A stretch of 64,000 nucleotides of DNA, taken from NCBI RefSeq assembly GCF_001078595.1, contig NZ_LFTY01000001.1, forward strand, positions 51,829 through 115,828. The letters run 5' to 3'. Position 1 is the first letter of the stretch; every line of letters starts with the position of its first letter. Below are positions 9,386-18,791 of the stretch, piece by piece. Made by a program: the position numbers and the translations under genes. The stretch is from Candidatus Rhodobacter oscarellae. Lineage in GTDB: Bacteria > Pseudomonadota > Alphaproteobacteria > Rhodobacterales > Rhodobacteraceae. Below the pieces are notes generated by a model. The model ran no database searches. It was not told the DNA's origin and saw only the letters and a program-made list of their open reading frames with translations.

Positions 9386-10222
9386 ATGCCCAGTTCGCCA
9401 AATCAGGCGCATGCACCACGCAGTAACAAAAGCAACCCGCTGGCCGAGGCGCTGGCGGAACGCGACAAGGCGACCATCCAAATGGTGCAGCGCGCGCTCG
9501 CCAACCAGGAGGTTCTGCTGGCCTTTCAACCGGTCGTGTCCACACAGAACCCCGAACAACCCGCCTTCTACGAGGGTCTGATTCGCGTAATGGACCCAAC
9601 CGGGCGCATCATTCCCGCGGCGGAGTTTATCGAGCAGATTGAACATACCGAATTGGGGCGGCAGATTGATTGCCTTGCCCTAAAACTCGGGTTGGAGACG
9701 CTGGCCGCCGTACCGGGGCTTCGGCTATCGATAAACATGTCCGCGCGATCCATCGGCCACGACCGCTGGATGCAAACGCTGAACCAGGGGCTTAGCCTCA
9801 GCTCCACGGTCGCAGAGCGGTTGATCCTGGAGGTCACGGAAAGCTCTGCGATGGAATACCCCGAACAGGTCTGCGCGTTCATGGATGACCTGCAGCACCG
9901 CTCGATCACCTTCGCGCTTGACGACTTCGGTGCAGGGCACACGTCCTTTAGGTATCTCAAGGACTTCTTCTTCGATATCCTAAAGATCGACGGGCATTTC
10001 ATCCGCGGCATCCATAAGGACCCTGACAATCAGGTGCTGGCCTCTGCGCTTATGTCGCTTGGGCGCCATTTTGAGATGTTCACCGTCGCGGAGTCCGTCG
10101 AAACACCCGAGGACGCCGCGTTCTTGACCCAGCTGGGGGTGGACTGCATGCAGGGCTATTTGTTTGGCGCTCCCACGACCAAGCCGCATTGGATCAAGGC
10201 TGGCGACCGACGCGTCGGCTAG
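9386..10222 (+). CDS. stand-alone EAL-domain protein
   Basis: A 278-residue single-domain protein of the cyclic-di-GMP phosphodiesterase family, without GGDEF, PAS or membrane segments. The signature position reads EGL (YEGLIRVMD) instead of EAL, but other metal and substrate residues appear conserved: NMSARS, LEVTESSAM, DDFGAGHTSF, LKIDGHFI and VAESVET. It could hydrolyse c-di-GMP in the cytoplasm or act as a c-di-GMP receptor. A GGGAG ribosome-binding site precedes the ATG. The N-terminal 25 residues are basic and Ser/Asn-rich. Confidence 0.88.
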   Translation: MPSSPNQAHAPRSNKSNPLAEALAERDKATIQMVQRALANQEVLLAFQPVVSTQNPEQPAFYEGLIRVMDPTGRIIPAAEFIEQIEHTELGRQIDCLALKLGLETLAAVPGLRLSINMSARSIGHDRWMQTLNQGLSLSSTVAERLILEVTESSAMEYPEQVCAFMDDLQHRSITFALDDFGAGHTSFRYLKDFFFDILKIDGHFIRGIHKDPDNQVLASALMSLGRHFEMFTVAESVETPEDAAFLTQLGVDCMQGYLFGAPTTKPHWIKAGDRRVG

Positions 10223-10403
10223 GCCGTGCCAAGATCGCTCGGCGCGCCACAGGGTCATTCGCCCTCCAGATGCACCTGACCTTGCCACGCTGCGCCGCAG
10301 AATGTATGGAATGGCGCCGTGGCCAAGAGTTGCCTCCTGCTTATTTAGGGGGCGACAAACCTATTAAATGGTCACGGATAAACTCGACAAAGAGGATGGC
10401 CCC

Positions 10404-11576
10404 ATGACCAATGTCGTTATCGCCTCAGCCGCACGCACCGCCGTGGGCAGCTTCGGTGGTTCCTTTGCAAACACGCCCGCGCATGACCTGGGCGCGACGG
10501 TGCTTGACGCGATCGTTAGCCGCGCCGGGATCGACAAGTCGGAAGTGTCCGAGACCATTCTTGGTCAGGTGCTGGCCGCCGGTCAGGGTCAAAACCCCGC
10601 GCGTCAGGCGCATGTGAACGCCGGGCTTCCCGTCGAAAGCGCCGCTTGGAGCATCAACCAGGTTTGCGGCTCGGGCCTGCGCGCCGTGGCGCTTGCCGCC
10701 CAGCATATCCAGCTGGGCGATGCGGATATCGTGGCCGCGGGCGGCCAAGAGAACATGTCGATGAGCCCCCATGTGGCGAACCTGCGCAACGGCCACAAGA
10801 TGGGCGACATGAAGTACATCGACTCGATGATCAAGGACGGGCTTTGGGACGCGTTCAACGGCTACCACATGGGCCAGACCGCCGAGAACGTGGCCGAGCA
10901 GTGGCAGATCAGCCGCGACGCGCAGGACGCGTTCGCGCTGGCCAGCCAAAACAAGGCGGAAGCCGCGCAAAAGGCCGGTAAGTTCGCCGACGAGATCGTC
11001 GCCCATGTGGTGCCGAACCGTAGGGGCGACATCACCGTGGACGCCGACGAGTACATCCGCCACGGCGCCACCATTGAGAACATGCAGAAACTGCGCCCGG
11101 CCTTCACCAAGGACGGCTCTGTCACCGCGGCCAACGCCTCTGGCATCAATGACGGCGCGGCCGCCGTGCTGCTGATGTCCGCTGACGCCGCCGAGGCCAA
11201 GGGCATCGAGCCGCTGGCCCGCATCGTCAGCTACGCAACTGCCGGGCTTGACCCATCGATCATGGGCGTGGGCCCGATCCACGCCAGCCGCAAGGCCTTG
11301 GACAAGGCGGGCTGGTCCGTGGGCGATTTGGACCTCGTCGAGGCCAACGAAGCCTTCGCCGCTCAGGCCTGCGCTGTGAACAAGGATATGGGCTGGGACC
11401 CGGAGATCGTGAACGTCAACGGCGGCGCCATCGCCATCGGTCACCCGATCGGCGCCTCGGGTTGCCGTGTGCTGAACACGCTGTTGTTCGAGATGAAGCG
11501 GCGCGACGCCAAAAAGGGCCTCGCCACGCTTTGCATCGGCGGCGGCATGGGAGTGGCGCTCTGCGTCGAGCGCTAA
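10404..11576 (+). CDS. phaA: acetyl-CoA C-acetyltransferase (beta-ketothiolase)
   Basis: Condenses two acetyl-CoA to acetoacetyl-CoA. The 390 residues carry the thiolase active-site cysteine in [11 protein letters not shown], the GHPIGASG histidine loop and the C-terminal CIGGGMG cysteine. An in-frame start 36 bp upstream exists, but [19 protein letters not shown] is the standard thiolase N-terminus. It is followed by a terminator-like hairpin and then phaB, so the two form the polyhydroxybutyrate precursor route. No polymerase gene (phaC) is present in the window. Confidence 0.94.
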   Translation: MTNVVIASAARTAVGSFGGSFANTPAHDLGATVLDAIVSRAGIDKSEVSETILGQVLAAGQGQNPARQAHVNAGLPVESAAWSINQVCGSGLRAVALAAQHIQLGDADIVAAGGQENMSMSPHVANLRNGHKMGDMKYIDSMIKDGLWDAFNGYHMGQTAENVAEQWQISRDAQDAFALASQNKAEAAQKAGKFADEIVAHVVPNRRGDITVDADEYIRHGATIENMQKLRPAFTKDGSVTAANASGINDGAAAVLLMSADAAEAKGIEPLARIVSYATAGLDPSIMGVGPIHASRKALDKAGWSVGDLDLVEANEAFAAQACAVNKDMGWDPEIVNVNGGAIAIGHPIGASGCRVLNTLLFEMKRRDAKKGLATLCIGGGMGVALCVER

Positions 11577-11585
11577 GGGCGTTTG

Positions 11586-11608
11586 GGGCGAGGGGTCAGC
11601 CCTCGCCC
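11586..11608 (+). terminator. hairpin after phaA
   Basis: GGGCGAGGG pairs with CCCTCGCCC around a five-base loop, ending ten bases or so after the phaA stop and followed by ATTTTC. A second hairpin follows at 11615-11639 (AATTGCG/CGCAATT) with a short T run behind it. The pair may end or reduce transcription between phaA and phaB, so that phaB could have its own promoter in 11640-11700. Confidence 0.6.
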
Positions 11609-11708
11609 ATTTTCAATTGCGGAAGTTTTCTGCGCAATTTTATTGCGCCCCTCTCACCACGTGCGTAACAGTATTACCAAATGATTCTGACTGTCTGGAG
11701 GAAAACTA

Positions 11709-12431
11709 ATGGCACGAGTTGCACTCGTCACCGGCGGCAGCCGCGGCATCGGCGAAGCTATTTCCAAGGAACTTAAAGCCAAGGGCTATGAGGTCGCGGC
11801 CACCTACGCGGGCAACGACGAGAAGGCCGCGGCCTTCACCGCCGAGACCGGCATCAAGACCTACAAGTGGAACGTGGCAGACTATGAGGCCTCTGCGGCT
11901 GGCATCGCCCAGGTCGAGGCCGATCTTGGCCCCATCGACATCGTGGTCGCCAACGCGGGCATCACCCGCGACGCGCCGTTTCACCGGATGACTCCGGAGC
12001 AATGGAAAGAGGTGATCGACACCAACCTCACCGGCGTGTTCAACACGGTGCATCCGGTCTGGCCCGGGATGCGCGAGCGCAAGTTCGGCCGTGTGGTGGT
12101 GATCAGCTCGATCAACGGCCAAAAAGGGCAGTTCGCCCAGGTGAACTATGCCGCCACCAAAGCCGGTGACCTGGGCATCGTGAAATCCCTCGCACAAGAG
12201 GGCGCCCGCGCGGGCATCACGGCCAACGCGATCTGCCCCGGCTACATCGCGACCGAAATGGTCATGGCGGTGCCGGAGAAGGTGCGCGACTCGATCATCG
12301 CGCAAATCCCGACGGGCCGCCTTGGCGAGCCGGAAGAGATCGCGCGCTGCGTGGCGTTCTTGGTCTCGGACGATGCGGGTTTTGTGAACGGATCGACGAT
12401 CTCTGCCAATGGCGGGCAGTTCTTCGTCTAA
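11709..12431 (+). CDS. phaB: acetoacetyl-CoA reductase
   Basis: NADPH-dependent reduction of acetoacetyl-CoA to (R)-3-hydroxybutyryl-CoA, the monomer for polyhydroxybutyrate. The 240 residues match the short-chain dehydrogenase PhaB group: GGSRGIGEA nucleotide-binding turn, NAGITRD, the ISSINGQKGQFAQVNYAATK stretch with serine, tyrosine and lysine of the active site, and the C-terminal GFVNGSTISANGGQ. A GGAGG ribosome-binding site lies before the ATG. The gene is 132 bp behind phaA and is closed by a strong terminator. Confidence 0.95.
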   Translation: MARVALVTGGSRGIGEAISKELKAKGYEVAATYAGNDEKAAAFTAETGIKTYKWNVADYEASAAGIAQVEADLGPIDIVVANAGITRDAPFHRMTPEQWKEVIDTNLTGVFNTVHPVWPGMRERKFGRVVVISSINGQKGQFAQVNYAATKAGDLGIVKSLAQEGARAGITANAICPGYIATEMVMAVPEKVRDSIIAQIPTGRLGEPEEIARCVAFLVSDDAGFVNGSTISANGGQFFV

Positions 12432-12470
12432 GAGCCCTGCGGCTGGCAACAAAGCTGAATTAGCGAGAAA

Positions 12471-12500
12471 GGGCCGCCTGACGAGGCGGCCCATTTTTTT
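12471..12500 (+). terminator. rho-independent terminator after phaB
   Basis: A perfect nine-base stem GGGCCGCCT/AGGCGGCCC with a four-base GACG loop, followed by A and seven T. It lies 40 bp after the phaB stop and is the clearest intrinsic terminator in the window. Confidence 0.92.
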
Positions 12501-12581
12501 GGCGGGCCGGGCGGCCCCATCCATTTCTATTGTTGGGACCGAATCACTAAGAATTGTTGAAGATTCTCGACCCCGCGCGCA

Positions 12582-12692
12582 TCAGCCGCGCTGAAACACC
12601 CAACGCAAAGCGTCGCGAAAGGCCTGGGCGCGGGCGGCATGCGCGGCCTTGTAGGCGGCGGCGTAGCGCGGGTCGATGATTGGCTCGTCCAT
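12582..12692 (-). CDS. 36-aa small basic protein
   Basis: A tiny frame with a strong ribosome-binding site (AAAGGAG, spaced seven bases from the ATG). The protein starts MDEPIIDPRYAAAYKAAHAA and ends FRDALRWVFQRG: alanine-rich, probably one amphipathic helix. I do not recognise a named family. It is divergent from the LysR gene and could be regulated by it. The ribosome-binding site and compact placement are the main support. Confidence 0.5.
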   Translation of the reverse strand: MDEPIIDPRYAAAYKAAHAARAQAFRDALRWVFQRG

Positions 12693-12800
12693 GGCAGGCT
12701 CCTTTGATCAGTGAATTTGAACTGTATCTTATATGCGCCTTTGCATTCCCTCTTACAAACGAGACTTCTCATCCCTTCGGATAAGTATTACTTAACTGAA

Positions 12801-13736
12801 ATGGACCGCCTTCCGCCCCTTACAGCCCTGCGTGCCTTTGAGGCCGCGGGCCGGCATATGAGCTTTGCCAAGGCCGCCGCAGAGCTGAATGTCACCCCAG
12901 CCGCCTTGTCCTTCCAGATCAAGTCCCTGGAGGAGCATCTGGAGCATCCCCTGTTTCGGCGCCTGAACCGCGCGGTGGAGTTGACCGAGGCGGGGCGGGC
13001 GCTGCTGCCCGGCGCCAGCGCGGGGTTCGAATCGCTGCACCTCGCGTGGCGGGCGGCGCGGCGCACGACCGAGACCAACGTGCTGAACATCACCGCGGGC
13101 CCAGCCTTTACGGCGAAATGGCTGGCGCCCCGCCTCTTTCACTTCGCGCAAGCCCACCCCGAGATCGAACTGCGCTTTTCCGCGTCTCTGCGCATCATGG
13201 ATTTTGAGCGCGACGAGGTGGATGTGGCGATCCGATTCGGGGCCGGGCAGGATGAAGGGCTTTTCTCGACGCCAATATTCGACGAGTGGCTCACACCGAT
13301 GATGGCCCCAAGCCTGGCGGCAAAGTATCAGGAGCCAGAGGACCTCTACCACGCCACGCTTCTGCATGCCCGCGACGTCACCGATATTTCGCGCCAGGCG
13401 GATTGGGCGGCGTGGTTTCGCGGCGCTGGCCTGGGCGCGGTCCCCAGCGGCGGGCCGCAGTTCAGCCAGCCAGACCACGCCGTAGACGCCGCAATCGCGG
13501 GTGGCGGCGTGGCGCTGGGTCGGGTCTCGCTAACCTATGGCGCGCTGGCAGAGGGGCATCTTTTGGCCCCGTTCCCCTTGGCGCTTAAGACCGACAGCTA
13601 TTACCGGTTCGTGTGCCCCAACGGCGCAGAGCAGCGCCCGCATGTTGCGGCATTCTTAGACTGGGTTCTGGAAGAAGCCCGAGACGCCACCCGTTTCAAC
13701 GAGGGGCGCCGGGTCGTTCATGTAAAGGACCTATAG
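12801..13736 (+). CDS. LysR-family regulator, GcvA type
   Basis: A 311-residue transcription regulator. The N-terminal winged helix reads LPPLTALRAFEAAGRHMSF and then NVTPAALSFQIKSLEEHL, the GcvA-like pattern. The effector-binding domain follows from about residue 90, with the typical FERDEVDVAIRFG segment. A longer in-frame start (12711) exists, but MDRLPPLTALRAFE is the family N-terminus. GcvA-type proteins control glycine cleavage or unrelated amino-acid genes, and no glycine cleavage genes are nearby, so the target is open. The 36-aa gene on the other strand is a candidate. Confidence 0.88.
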   Translation: MDRLPPLTALRAFEAAGRHMSFAKAAAELNVTPAALSFQIKSLEEHLEHPLFRRLNRAVELTEAGRALLPGASAGFESLHLAWRAARRTTETNVLNITAGPAFTAKWLAPRLFHFAQAHPEIELRFSASLRIMDFERDEVDVAIRFGAGQDEGLFSTPIFDEWLTPMMAPSLAAKYQEPEDLYHATLLHARDVTDISRQADWAAWFRGAGLGAVPSGGPQFSQPDHAVDAAIAGGGVALGRVSLTYGALAEGHLLAPFPLALKTDSYYRFVCPNGAEQRPHVAAFLDWVLEEARDATRFNEGRRVVHVKDL

Positions 13737-13752
13737 GCCGACCGCGTTCTGT

Positions 13753-13920
13753 CTATGCCGCCTGCAGGCGCAGGATCTCTTCCTTGATCCGCAGCTTCTG
13801 CTTTTTGAGTTCCGTGATTTGGTATGCGTCGAAACTGGGACTGCGTTGCGCTTCTTCGACCTCGGCTTTTAGGGTTGCGTGTTTCCTGCGAAGCTCTTCC
13901 AGATGCGAACTCAGGCTCAT
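13753..13920 (-). CDS. DUF465 (YdcH-like) small coiled-coil protein
   Basis: A 55-residue, highly charged protein starting MSLSSHLEELRRKHATLKAE, then EEAQRSPSFDAYQITELKKQ and a last helix KLRIKEEILRLQAA. The two-helix hairpin with a central SPSFD loop matches the DUF465/YdcH family, which is common in proteobacteria and has no settled function. Its stop lies 17 bp past the stop of the convergent LysR gene. Confidence 0.75.
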   Translation of the reverse strand: MSLSSHLEELRRKHATLKAEVEEAQRSPSFDAYQITELKKQKLRIKEEILRLQAA

Positions 13921-14029
13921 CAGCGTCTCCTATTTTGTTACCGTGCAACAATATCACCACAAAATCTGGGATTTGTCATCTCATTGTTACGTTGAGATAT
14001 GAATCATCCGTTAATTTAGACTTGGGGCT

Positions 14030-14794
14030 TCACCAGACGACCTTCAAGGGGGCCGCGCGGCGCAGCACGTCCTGCACCTCAGCGCAGTAACTTTCCCCGT
14101 CCGATACATGGCCCGCGCCCTCGTGCATCACCAGCGGGGCCAGGATCGCAAACGCCCCGAGCGCGCCCTTGCGGGCACGAAGGATCACCAACTCCGCGGC
14201 GCGCCCCGCGCGCGGCGCGATCGGCAGCACGCGAAGGTCCCCAAGCCGGGCATCGCAGGCCGCCAAAAGATCAGGCAACCGGTCGGCGCGCTGGATGAAT
14301 GTCAGGTAGCCCCGCGGTTTCAACCGCCGCACCGCGGCATCCACCCACTCTGCTAAATCTGCGCCCTCGCCCAGCGCGGCCTCGCGCCCCGCATCCCTGG
14401 CGGCGGTGCCCCGCGCGCGCTCGAAATAGGGCGGGTTGGCGAGTACATGGTCAAAACTCTGCGCGCGCAGCGCCGCGGGCATAGCACGCAGGTCGCCATC
14501 AAGAACCTCAAATGGCAAAGAGTTCTCGCTCGCGTTGCGGCGCGCCAGGTCCGCGTAATCCGGCTGCATCTCCAGCCCGGTCACCGCCGCCCCGGTCCGC
14601 GACGCAAGGCACAGGGACGCAACGCCCACGCCGCAGCCCAGCTCTAGCACGCGCTCCTCGGGACCGGCCTGCACCGCCGCCGCCAAAAGCACCGGGTCCA
14701 CCCCCGCGCGGTACCCCCTGCGCGGCTGCCAGACCTGCAATCGCCCGCCCAGAAACGCGTCGCGCGTCAGCTCACCTTCCAAGATCGATGTCAT
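14030..14794 (-). CDS. tRNA1(Val) adenine-N6 methyltransferase-like protein
   Basis: A 254-residue class I SAM-dependent methyltransferase. Motif I is VLELGCGVGVASLCLASR, and the N6-adenine/glutamine-type catalytic motif NPPY occurs in HVLANPPYFERARG. The RGYRAGVDPVLLAAAV start matches the TrmN6/YfiC-like group, which modifies A37 of tRNA-Val. The exact substrate cannot be confirmed from sequence. The start overlaps the end of the DUF2007 gene by 23 bp, suggesting one transcript. Confidence 0.82.
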   Translation of the reverse strand: MTSILEGELTRDAFLGGRLQVWQPRRGYRAGVDPVLLAAAVQAGPEERVLELGCGVGVASLCLASRTGAAVTGLEMQPDYADLARRNASENSLPFEVLDGDLRAMPAALRAQSFDHVLANPPYFERARGTAARDAGREAALGEGADLAEWVDAAVRRLKPRGYLTFIQRADRLPDLLAACDARLGDLRVLPIAPRAGRAAELVILRARKGALGAFAILAPLVMHEGAGHVSDGESYCAEVQDVLRRAAPLKVVW

Positions 14795-14987
14795 TGTCCC
14801 GCAGAACCGCCTCGGCCTGGAAGTGATAGCGGTCCGCCACCATCAGGCGGCGCGGCAATATGCCAATGCTGCCCTCCAGCACGCTCATATGGACGTCCAT
14901 TTCGAAGACCTCTATATCTTCGCCGTCAAGGAGCGCCTTGGCGTAGGCGATCACAGTGGGGTCGGTGCTGCGTAGGAGCTCTTTCAT
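14772..14987 (-). CDS. DUF2007 small protein
   Basis: A 71-residue protein, MKELLRSTDPTVIAYAKALL followed by DGEDIEVFEMDVHMSVLEGS. This is the DUF2007 pattern, a PII-like small fold often called a putative signal-transducing protein. A longer frame runs upstream to 15143, but it would cover the start of the divergent polyprenyl synthase gene, so I take the ATG at 14987. The start is 26 bp from that divergent GTG. It overlaps the methyltransferase gene downstream. Confidence 0.78.
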   Translation of the reverse strand: MKELLRSTDPTVIAYAKALLDGEDIEVFEMDVHMSVLEGSIGILPRRLMVADRYHFQAEAVLRDNDIDLGR

Positions 14988-15013
14988 AAGATTAGATTTA
15001 AGGGGAGCAGCGG

Positions 15014-16042
15014 GTGAATGTCGAGACCGCTGACGCGAGGGTGATGGCGCTGGACAACGCAAAGAGACCGCATGAGCGGCTGGCGGCGGCCCTGGCGGGC
15101 GATCTGGCCGAGGTGAACGCGCTGATCGCGACTCGCATGGCATCCGAGCACGCGCCGCGCATCCCCGAGGTCACCGCGCATCTGGTCGAGGCCGGCGGCA
15201 AGCGCCTGCGCCCCATGCTGACCTTGGCGAGCGCGCGCATGTGTGGCTATGGCGGGCCCTATCACGTGCATCTCGCCGCCACGGTAGAGTTCATCCACAC
15301 CGCGACCTTGCTGCATGACGACGTGGTCGACGAAAGCGCCCAGCGCCGCGGGCGCCCCACAGCGAACCTGCTTTGGGACAACAAGTCCAGCGTTCTGACC
15401 GGCGACTACCTCTTCGCGCGAGCCTTCCAGCTTATGGTCGAGACCGAGAACCTGCGCGTGCTGAACATCCTGTCGAATGCCGCGGCGACCATCGCCGAGG
15501 GCGAGGTGCTGCAATTGACCGCCGCCCAGGACCTGCGCACGGATGAAAGCGTCTATCTACAGGTGGTGCGCGGCAAGACCGCCGCGCTGTTCTCGGCGGC
15601 AACCGAGGTGGGCGGCGTGATCGCCGGGCGCCCCGAGACCGAGATACGGGCGCTCTTTGACTATGGCGACGCGCTTGGGATCGCCTTCCAGATCGTTGAT
15701 GACCTGCTGGACTACGGTGGCGACGCCGCCGCGACCGGCAAGAATGTGGGCGACGACTTTCGCGAGCGCAAGCTGACCCTGCCGGTGATCAAAGCCGTGG
15801 CATTGGCAGACGATGAAGAGCGCGCCTTCTGGTCGCGCACCATCGAGAAGGGCAAGCAGGAGGACGGCGATCTAGAGCACGCCCTGGCGCTGCTGGCCAA
15901 GCACGGCGCGATGGAGGCCACGCGCGTGGACGCGATTGCCTGGGCAGAGAAGGCCAAAACGGCGATCAAAACCCTGCCCTCGCACGACCTGCGGGACATG
16001 CTGCACGACCTGGCCGATTACGTAGTCGCTCGGATCAACTGA
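15014..16042 (+). CDS. long-chain polyprenyl diphosphate synthase
   Basis: Makes the polyprenyl side chain of ubiquinone from isopentenyl diphosphate. The 342 residues carry both aspartate-rich motifs: LLHDDVVDES (first, followed by RRGRPTAN) and QIVDDLLDYGGD (second), plus EAGGKRLRPMLT at the N-terminus. The start is a GTG at 15014, six bases behind AGGGGAG; the later ATG at MALDNAKRPHERLAAAL is possible. IspB (octaprenyl) or a decaprenyl synthase would both fit. It converges on ispE with an eight-base tail overlap, so two isoprenoid genes are side by side. Confidence 0.92.
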   Translation: MNVETADARVMALDNAKRPHERLAAALAGDLAEVNALIATRMASEHAPRIPEVTAHLVEAGGKRLRPMLTLASARMCGYGGPYHVHLAATVEFIHTATLLHDDVVDESAQRRGRPTANLLWDNKSSVLTGDYLFARAFQLMVETENLRVLNILSNAAATIAEGEVLQLTAAQDLRTDESVYLQVVRGKTAALFSAATEVGGVIAGRPETEIRALFDYGDALGIAFQIVDDLLDYGGDAAATGKNVGDDFRERKLTLPVIKAVALADDEERAFWSRTIEKGKQEDGDLEHALALLAKHGAMEATRVDAIAWAEKAKTAIKTLPSHDLRDMLHDLADYVVARIN

Positions 16043-16964
16043 ACTTAGGCATAGCGGCCTTGAACTGGCTGCCCAGCGGACCGCCCGCGACCCACCATTC
16101 CGGGTGATCCACCGAAAGTTTGTTCGTTGCTTCCCGCGCGTCTTCCATGGAGGCAAAGAGCCCAAAGCAGGTCGCGCCCGACCCCGACATGCGCGACAGA
16201 CCACAGCCTGGCTGTTCCGCCAGCGCCGTCAGCACATCCGCGATGGCAGGGGCGGTGGCAATTGCAGGCTCTTGAAGATCGTTGCGTTGTGACTGGAGCC
16301 ATTCGATGCAAGAGGCCGCGTTCGCGAAGCTCGGGATTTCGTCCTGGAGCGGCGGGTTCTCACGCCCGGCGAGCCTTGAGAACACCTCGGCGGTGGATAC
16401 GGGCAGACGTGGATTGACCAGCACCGCAGGGAGAGCGCCGAGGGACACGAACTCGATCTTCTCGCCGATCCCGCGCACCCGCGCAGAATGGGAGAGCATA
16501 CACATTGGGATGTCCGCACCGAGAGCCAGTATGTCGTATGCAAATGGCCGCAGCTTCTCCTCTGGCCAGTGCACTGCGTCCTCGCCGTCAATCCAGCCAT
16601 CGTTCATGCCGAGGATACCGCGGAACACAGCAGCGGCATCCGCGGACCCGCCCCCGATGCCCGAAGCTGCGGGTAGGTTCTTGGTCAGTGTAAGCGCATA
16701 TCCGTCCACACCGGCCACCATCGCTGCCGCCTTCATGGCCAAGTTTTGCATATCGGACGGCACACCTTGCGCTTCAGGCCCCTCAACCGTCAGCGACAAA
16801 GTGTTTCCGCGATTAATGTCCAGGTGATCCCCGAATGGCGCAAAGCAGACCAGGCTATCGATCAAGTGGTAGCCATCCTCGCGCCGCCCGGTCACATGCA
16901 GGCAGAGATTGACCTTTGCGGGGGCGAAGACCTGCGCCCACCCACTGCCGCGCTCATGCGTCAT
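16035..16964 (-). CDS. ispE: 4-diphosphocytidyl-2-C-methyl-D-erythritol kinase
   Basis: Phosphorylates CDP-methylerythritol in the non-mevalonate isoprenoid pathway. The 309 residues show the GHMP-kinase pattern: FAPAKVNLCLHVTGRREDGY at the start, the glycine-rich ATP loop PAASGIGGGSADAAA, and the C-terminal SRMSGSGATCFGLF motif. The stop codon overlaps the end of the polyprenyl synthase gene on the other strand. Confidence 0.95.
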   Translation of the reverse strand: MTHERGSGWAQVFAPAKVNLCLHVTGRREDGYHLIDSLVCFAPFGDHLDINRGNTLSLTVEGPEAQGVPSDMQNLAMKAAAMVAGVDGYALTLTKNLPAASGIGGGSADAAAVFRGILGMNDGWIDGEDAVHWPEEKLRPFAYDILALGADIPMCMLSHSARVRGIGEKIEFVSLGALPAVLVNPRLPVSTAEVFSRLAGRENPPLQDEIPSFANAASCIEWLQSQRNDLQEPAIATAPAIADVLTALAEQPGCGLSRMSGSGATCFGLFASMEDAREATNKLSVDHPEWWVAGGPLGSQFKAAMPKFS

Positions 16965-17069
16965 ACTCGATCAGCCCGCCGGGAAATCGACGAGTATTCG
17001 CTGAATATTCACCGAATCGCCGAACAATAAAGGGCGGTAGGGAGGGGGTAACTCGGCGCGCAAACCCGG

Positions 17070-18791
17070 TTAACCATCCTGCGCCGCGAACGTGATAGGC
17101 TCTTCGCGCTCTTCTTCAAGCACGACATCCAGCCCGACCTCAAGCTTGCGGCGGATACGCTCTGCGTCCTTCTCTTCGGGCTCAAAGGATAGCGCGCGGC
17201 TCCACTGGAATTCGGCCTCTACACGCCGGCCAACGGCCCAATAGGCATCGCCCAGATGGTCGTTGATGATGGGGTCCACGGCCAAAAGTTCGGTCGCGCG
17301 CTCCAGGTTCACCACGGCGTCTTGGTACTGCCCCATCCGGAATTGCACCCAGCCAAGGCTGTCGACGATGTAGCCAGAGTTGGGCTGCGCCGCGACGGCC
17401 TCTTCGATCATCCCCAGCGCCTCTTCCAGGTTGATGCCCATCTCGACAAAGCTGTATCCGAGATAGTTCAGCACCTGCGGCTGGCCGGGGTTCAGCTCCA
17501 GCGCGAAGCGGAAGTCAGCCTCGGCCTGGTCCCAGCGCTTCTCGCGCTCATGGGTGATGCCGCGGGCGAAGAAGGCAAGCCACTGCATGCGTCCGGGCTC
17601 TGGGTAGAGCGCAATGGCGGCGTCATAGGCCTTTGTCGCCTCGTCATAGCGTTCCTCGCGGCGCAGGGCGTCGCCCAGCGTCATGTGAACCTCGGGGTTT
17701 TGCGGCTCCAGCTCGGTCAGCCCTTTGAGCACCTCGATCGCAGCGTCGGTCTTGCCCGACTGGCGCAGCGCCTCGGCTCGGCCGATCTCGGCTGCGCTGA
17801 AGGAGGGGTGATCATGCGGGATCTTGTCATAGCTTTGGGTGGCCAGCGTGTGCTGGTTCAGGCTCTCCAGGATTGCCGCACCCAGCAGGATCGCGTCCAC
17901 ATGGTCGGGCCGCAGGATCTCGGCCAGGCGCGCGTAAAGCAGCGTATAGCTGTCATTGGCCTCGCCGTTCAGCGCGCCGGCCACGACCACAAACACCTCT
18001 GCGGCGCCGTCCTTTGCGTTGCGGACCGTGTCAAAAGCCAGGGTCTCTCCGGCCTCAAGCGCGCCCCGCACCTCTTGCAGCCCCGGGTCCAGATCGTCGC
18101 CAAAGGTGGCGTCAATCAGCTCGACCGCGTCGCCGTTCCGCTCAAGCTGGCTGAGGACCTGCGCAAAGGCGATCACGCCGCGGCGGCTGAGTTGCAGCGG
18201 GCCCGCGGCATCGCCGGAAAGGATCTCTTCGGCGCCCTCGAAATCCCCGACAACGGCAAGGGCCAGGGCCTTGTGGTAGAGCCCGAAGACCTCGACGCCC
18301 TGCGATTCCGCCATGGCGTTGAAACGCTCCAGCGCGCCGGTCATCCGGCCCGCGCCGAGCTCTGCCCAACCCGCCAACAGCCCATCGACCAGCGGACCAA
18401 TCGTCATGCCAGCGTCGATGTCTTCCACGACGTTCTCGAACCGCTCGCGCTGGAACGCGTCCACCAGCAGGGCCATATGCGCGATCTGGCTAGATGCGCC
18501 GACCTGCAGCAGCCGCCGCGCCACGGCGGCGGCGCGGTCGCCATCGCCCAGGCTGATATAGGCCAGGATGGCGTTCTCCATCAGGACCGGGTTGCGCGGG
18601 TCGGCGATAATGGCGCGCGCGAAGTAATCCGCCGCAATGCGGAAATCGCTGTTCGAACTGGCCTGCCGCGCAGCCAGGTAGGACCCCGCCACACCCTGCG
18701 CCTGTGCCGGTAGGATCGCCTGCGCGCCTAGGAATAAAGCGGTGGCGGCGGGTAAGATGTTTCGGATTGCCACGAATATTGCCTCTCTCAT
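17070..18791 (-). CDS. large exported tetratricopeptide-repeat protein
   Basis: A 573-residue protein with an N-terminal signal peptide (IRNILPAATALFLGAQAILP then AQA). Most of the rest is TPR helices, for example AADYFARAIIADPRNPVLME at the start and RFALELNPGQPQVLNYLGYS, VDSLGWVQFRMGQYQDAVVN and INDHLGDAYWAVGRRVEAEF towards the end. The last stretch is highly acidic (EEEREEP). Such proteins act as scaffolds for envelope or outer-membrane assembly; no partner can be named. It is a single gene with its own upstream gap. Confidence 0.85.
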   Translation of the reverse strand: MREAIFVAIRNILPAATALFLGAQAILPAQAQGVAGSYLAARQASSNSDFRIAADYFARAIIADPRNPVLMENAILAYISLGDGDRAAAVARRLLQVGASSQIAHMALLVDAFQRERFENVVEDIDAGMTIGPLVDGLLAGWAELGAGRMTGALERFNAMAESQGVEVFGLYHKALALAVVGDFEGAEEILSGDAAGPLQLSRRGVIAFAQVLSQLERNGDAVELIDATFGDDLDPGLQEVRGALEAGETLAFDTVRNAKDGAAEVFVVVAGALNGEANDSYTLLYARLAEILRPDHVDAILLGAAILESLNQHTLATQSYDKIPHDHPSFSAAEIGRAEALRQSGKTDAAIEVLKGLTELEPQNPEVHMTLGDALRREERYDEATKAYDAAIALYPEPGRMQWLAFFARGITHEREKRWDQAEADFRFALELNPGQPQVLNYLGYSFVEMGINLEEALGMIEEAVAAQPNSGYIVDSLGWVQFRMGQYQDAVVNLERATELLAVDPIINDHLGDAYWAVGRRVEAEFQWSRALSFEPEEKDAERIRRKLEVGLDVVLEEEREEPITFAAQDG

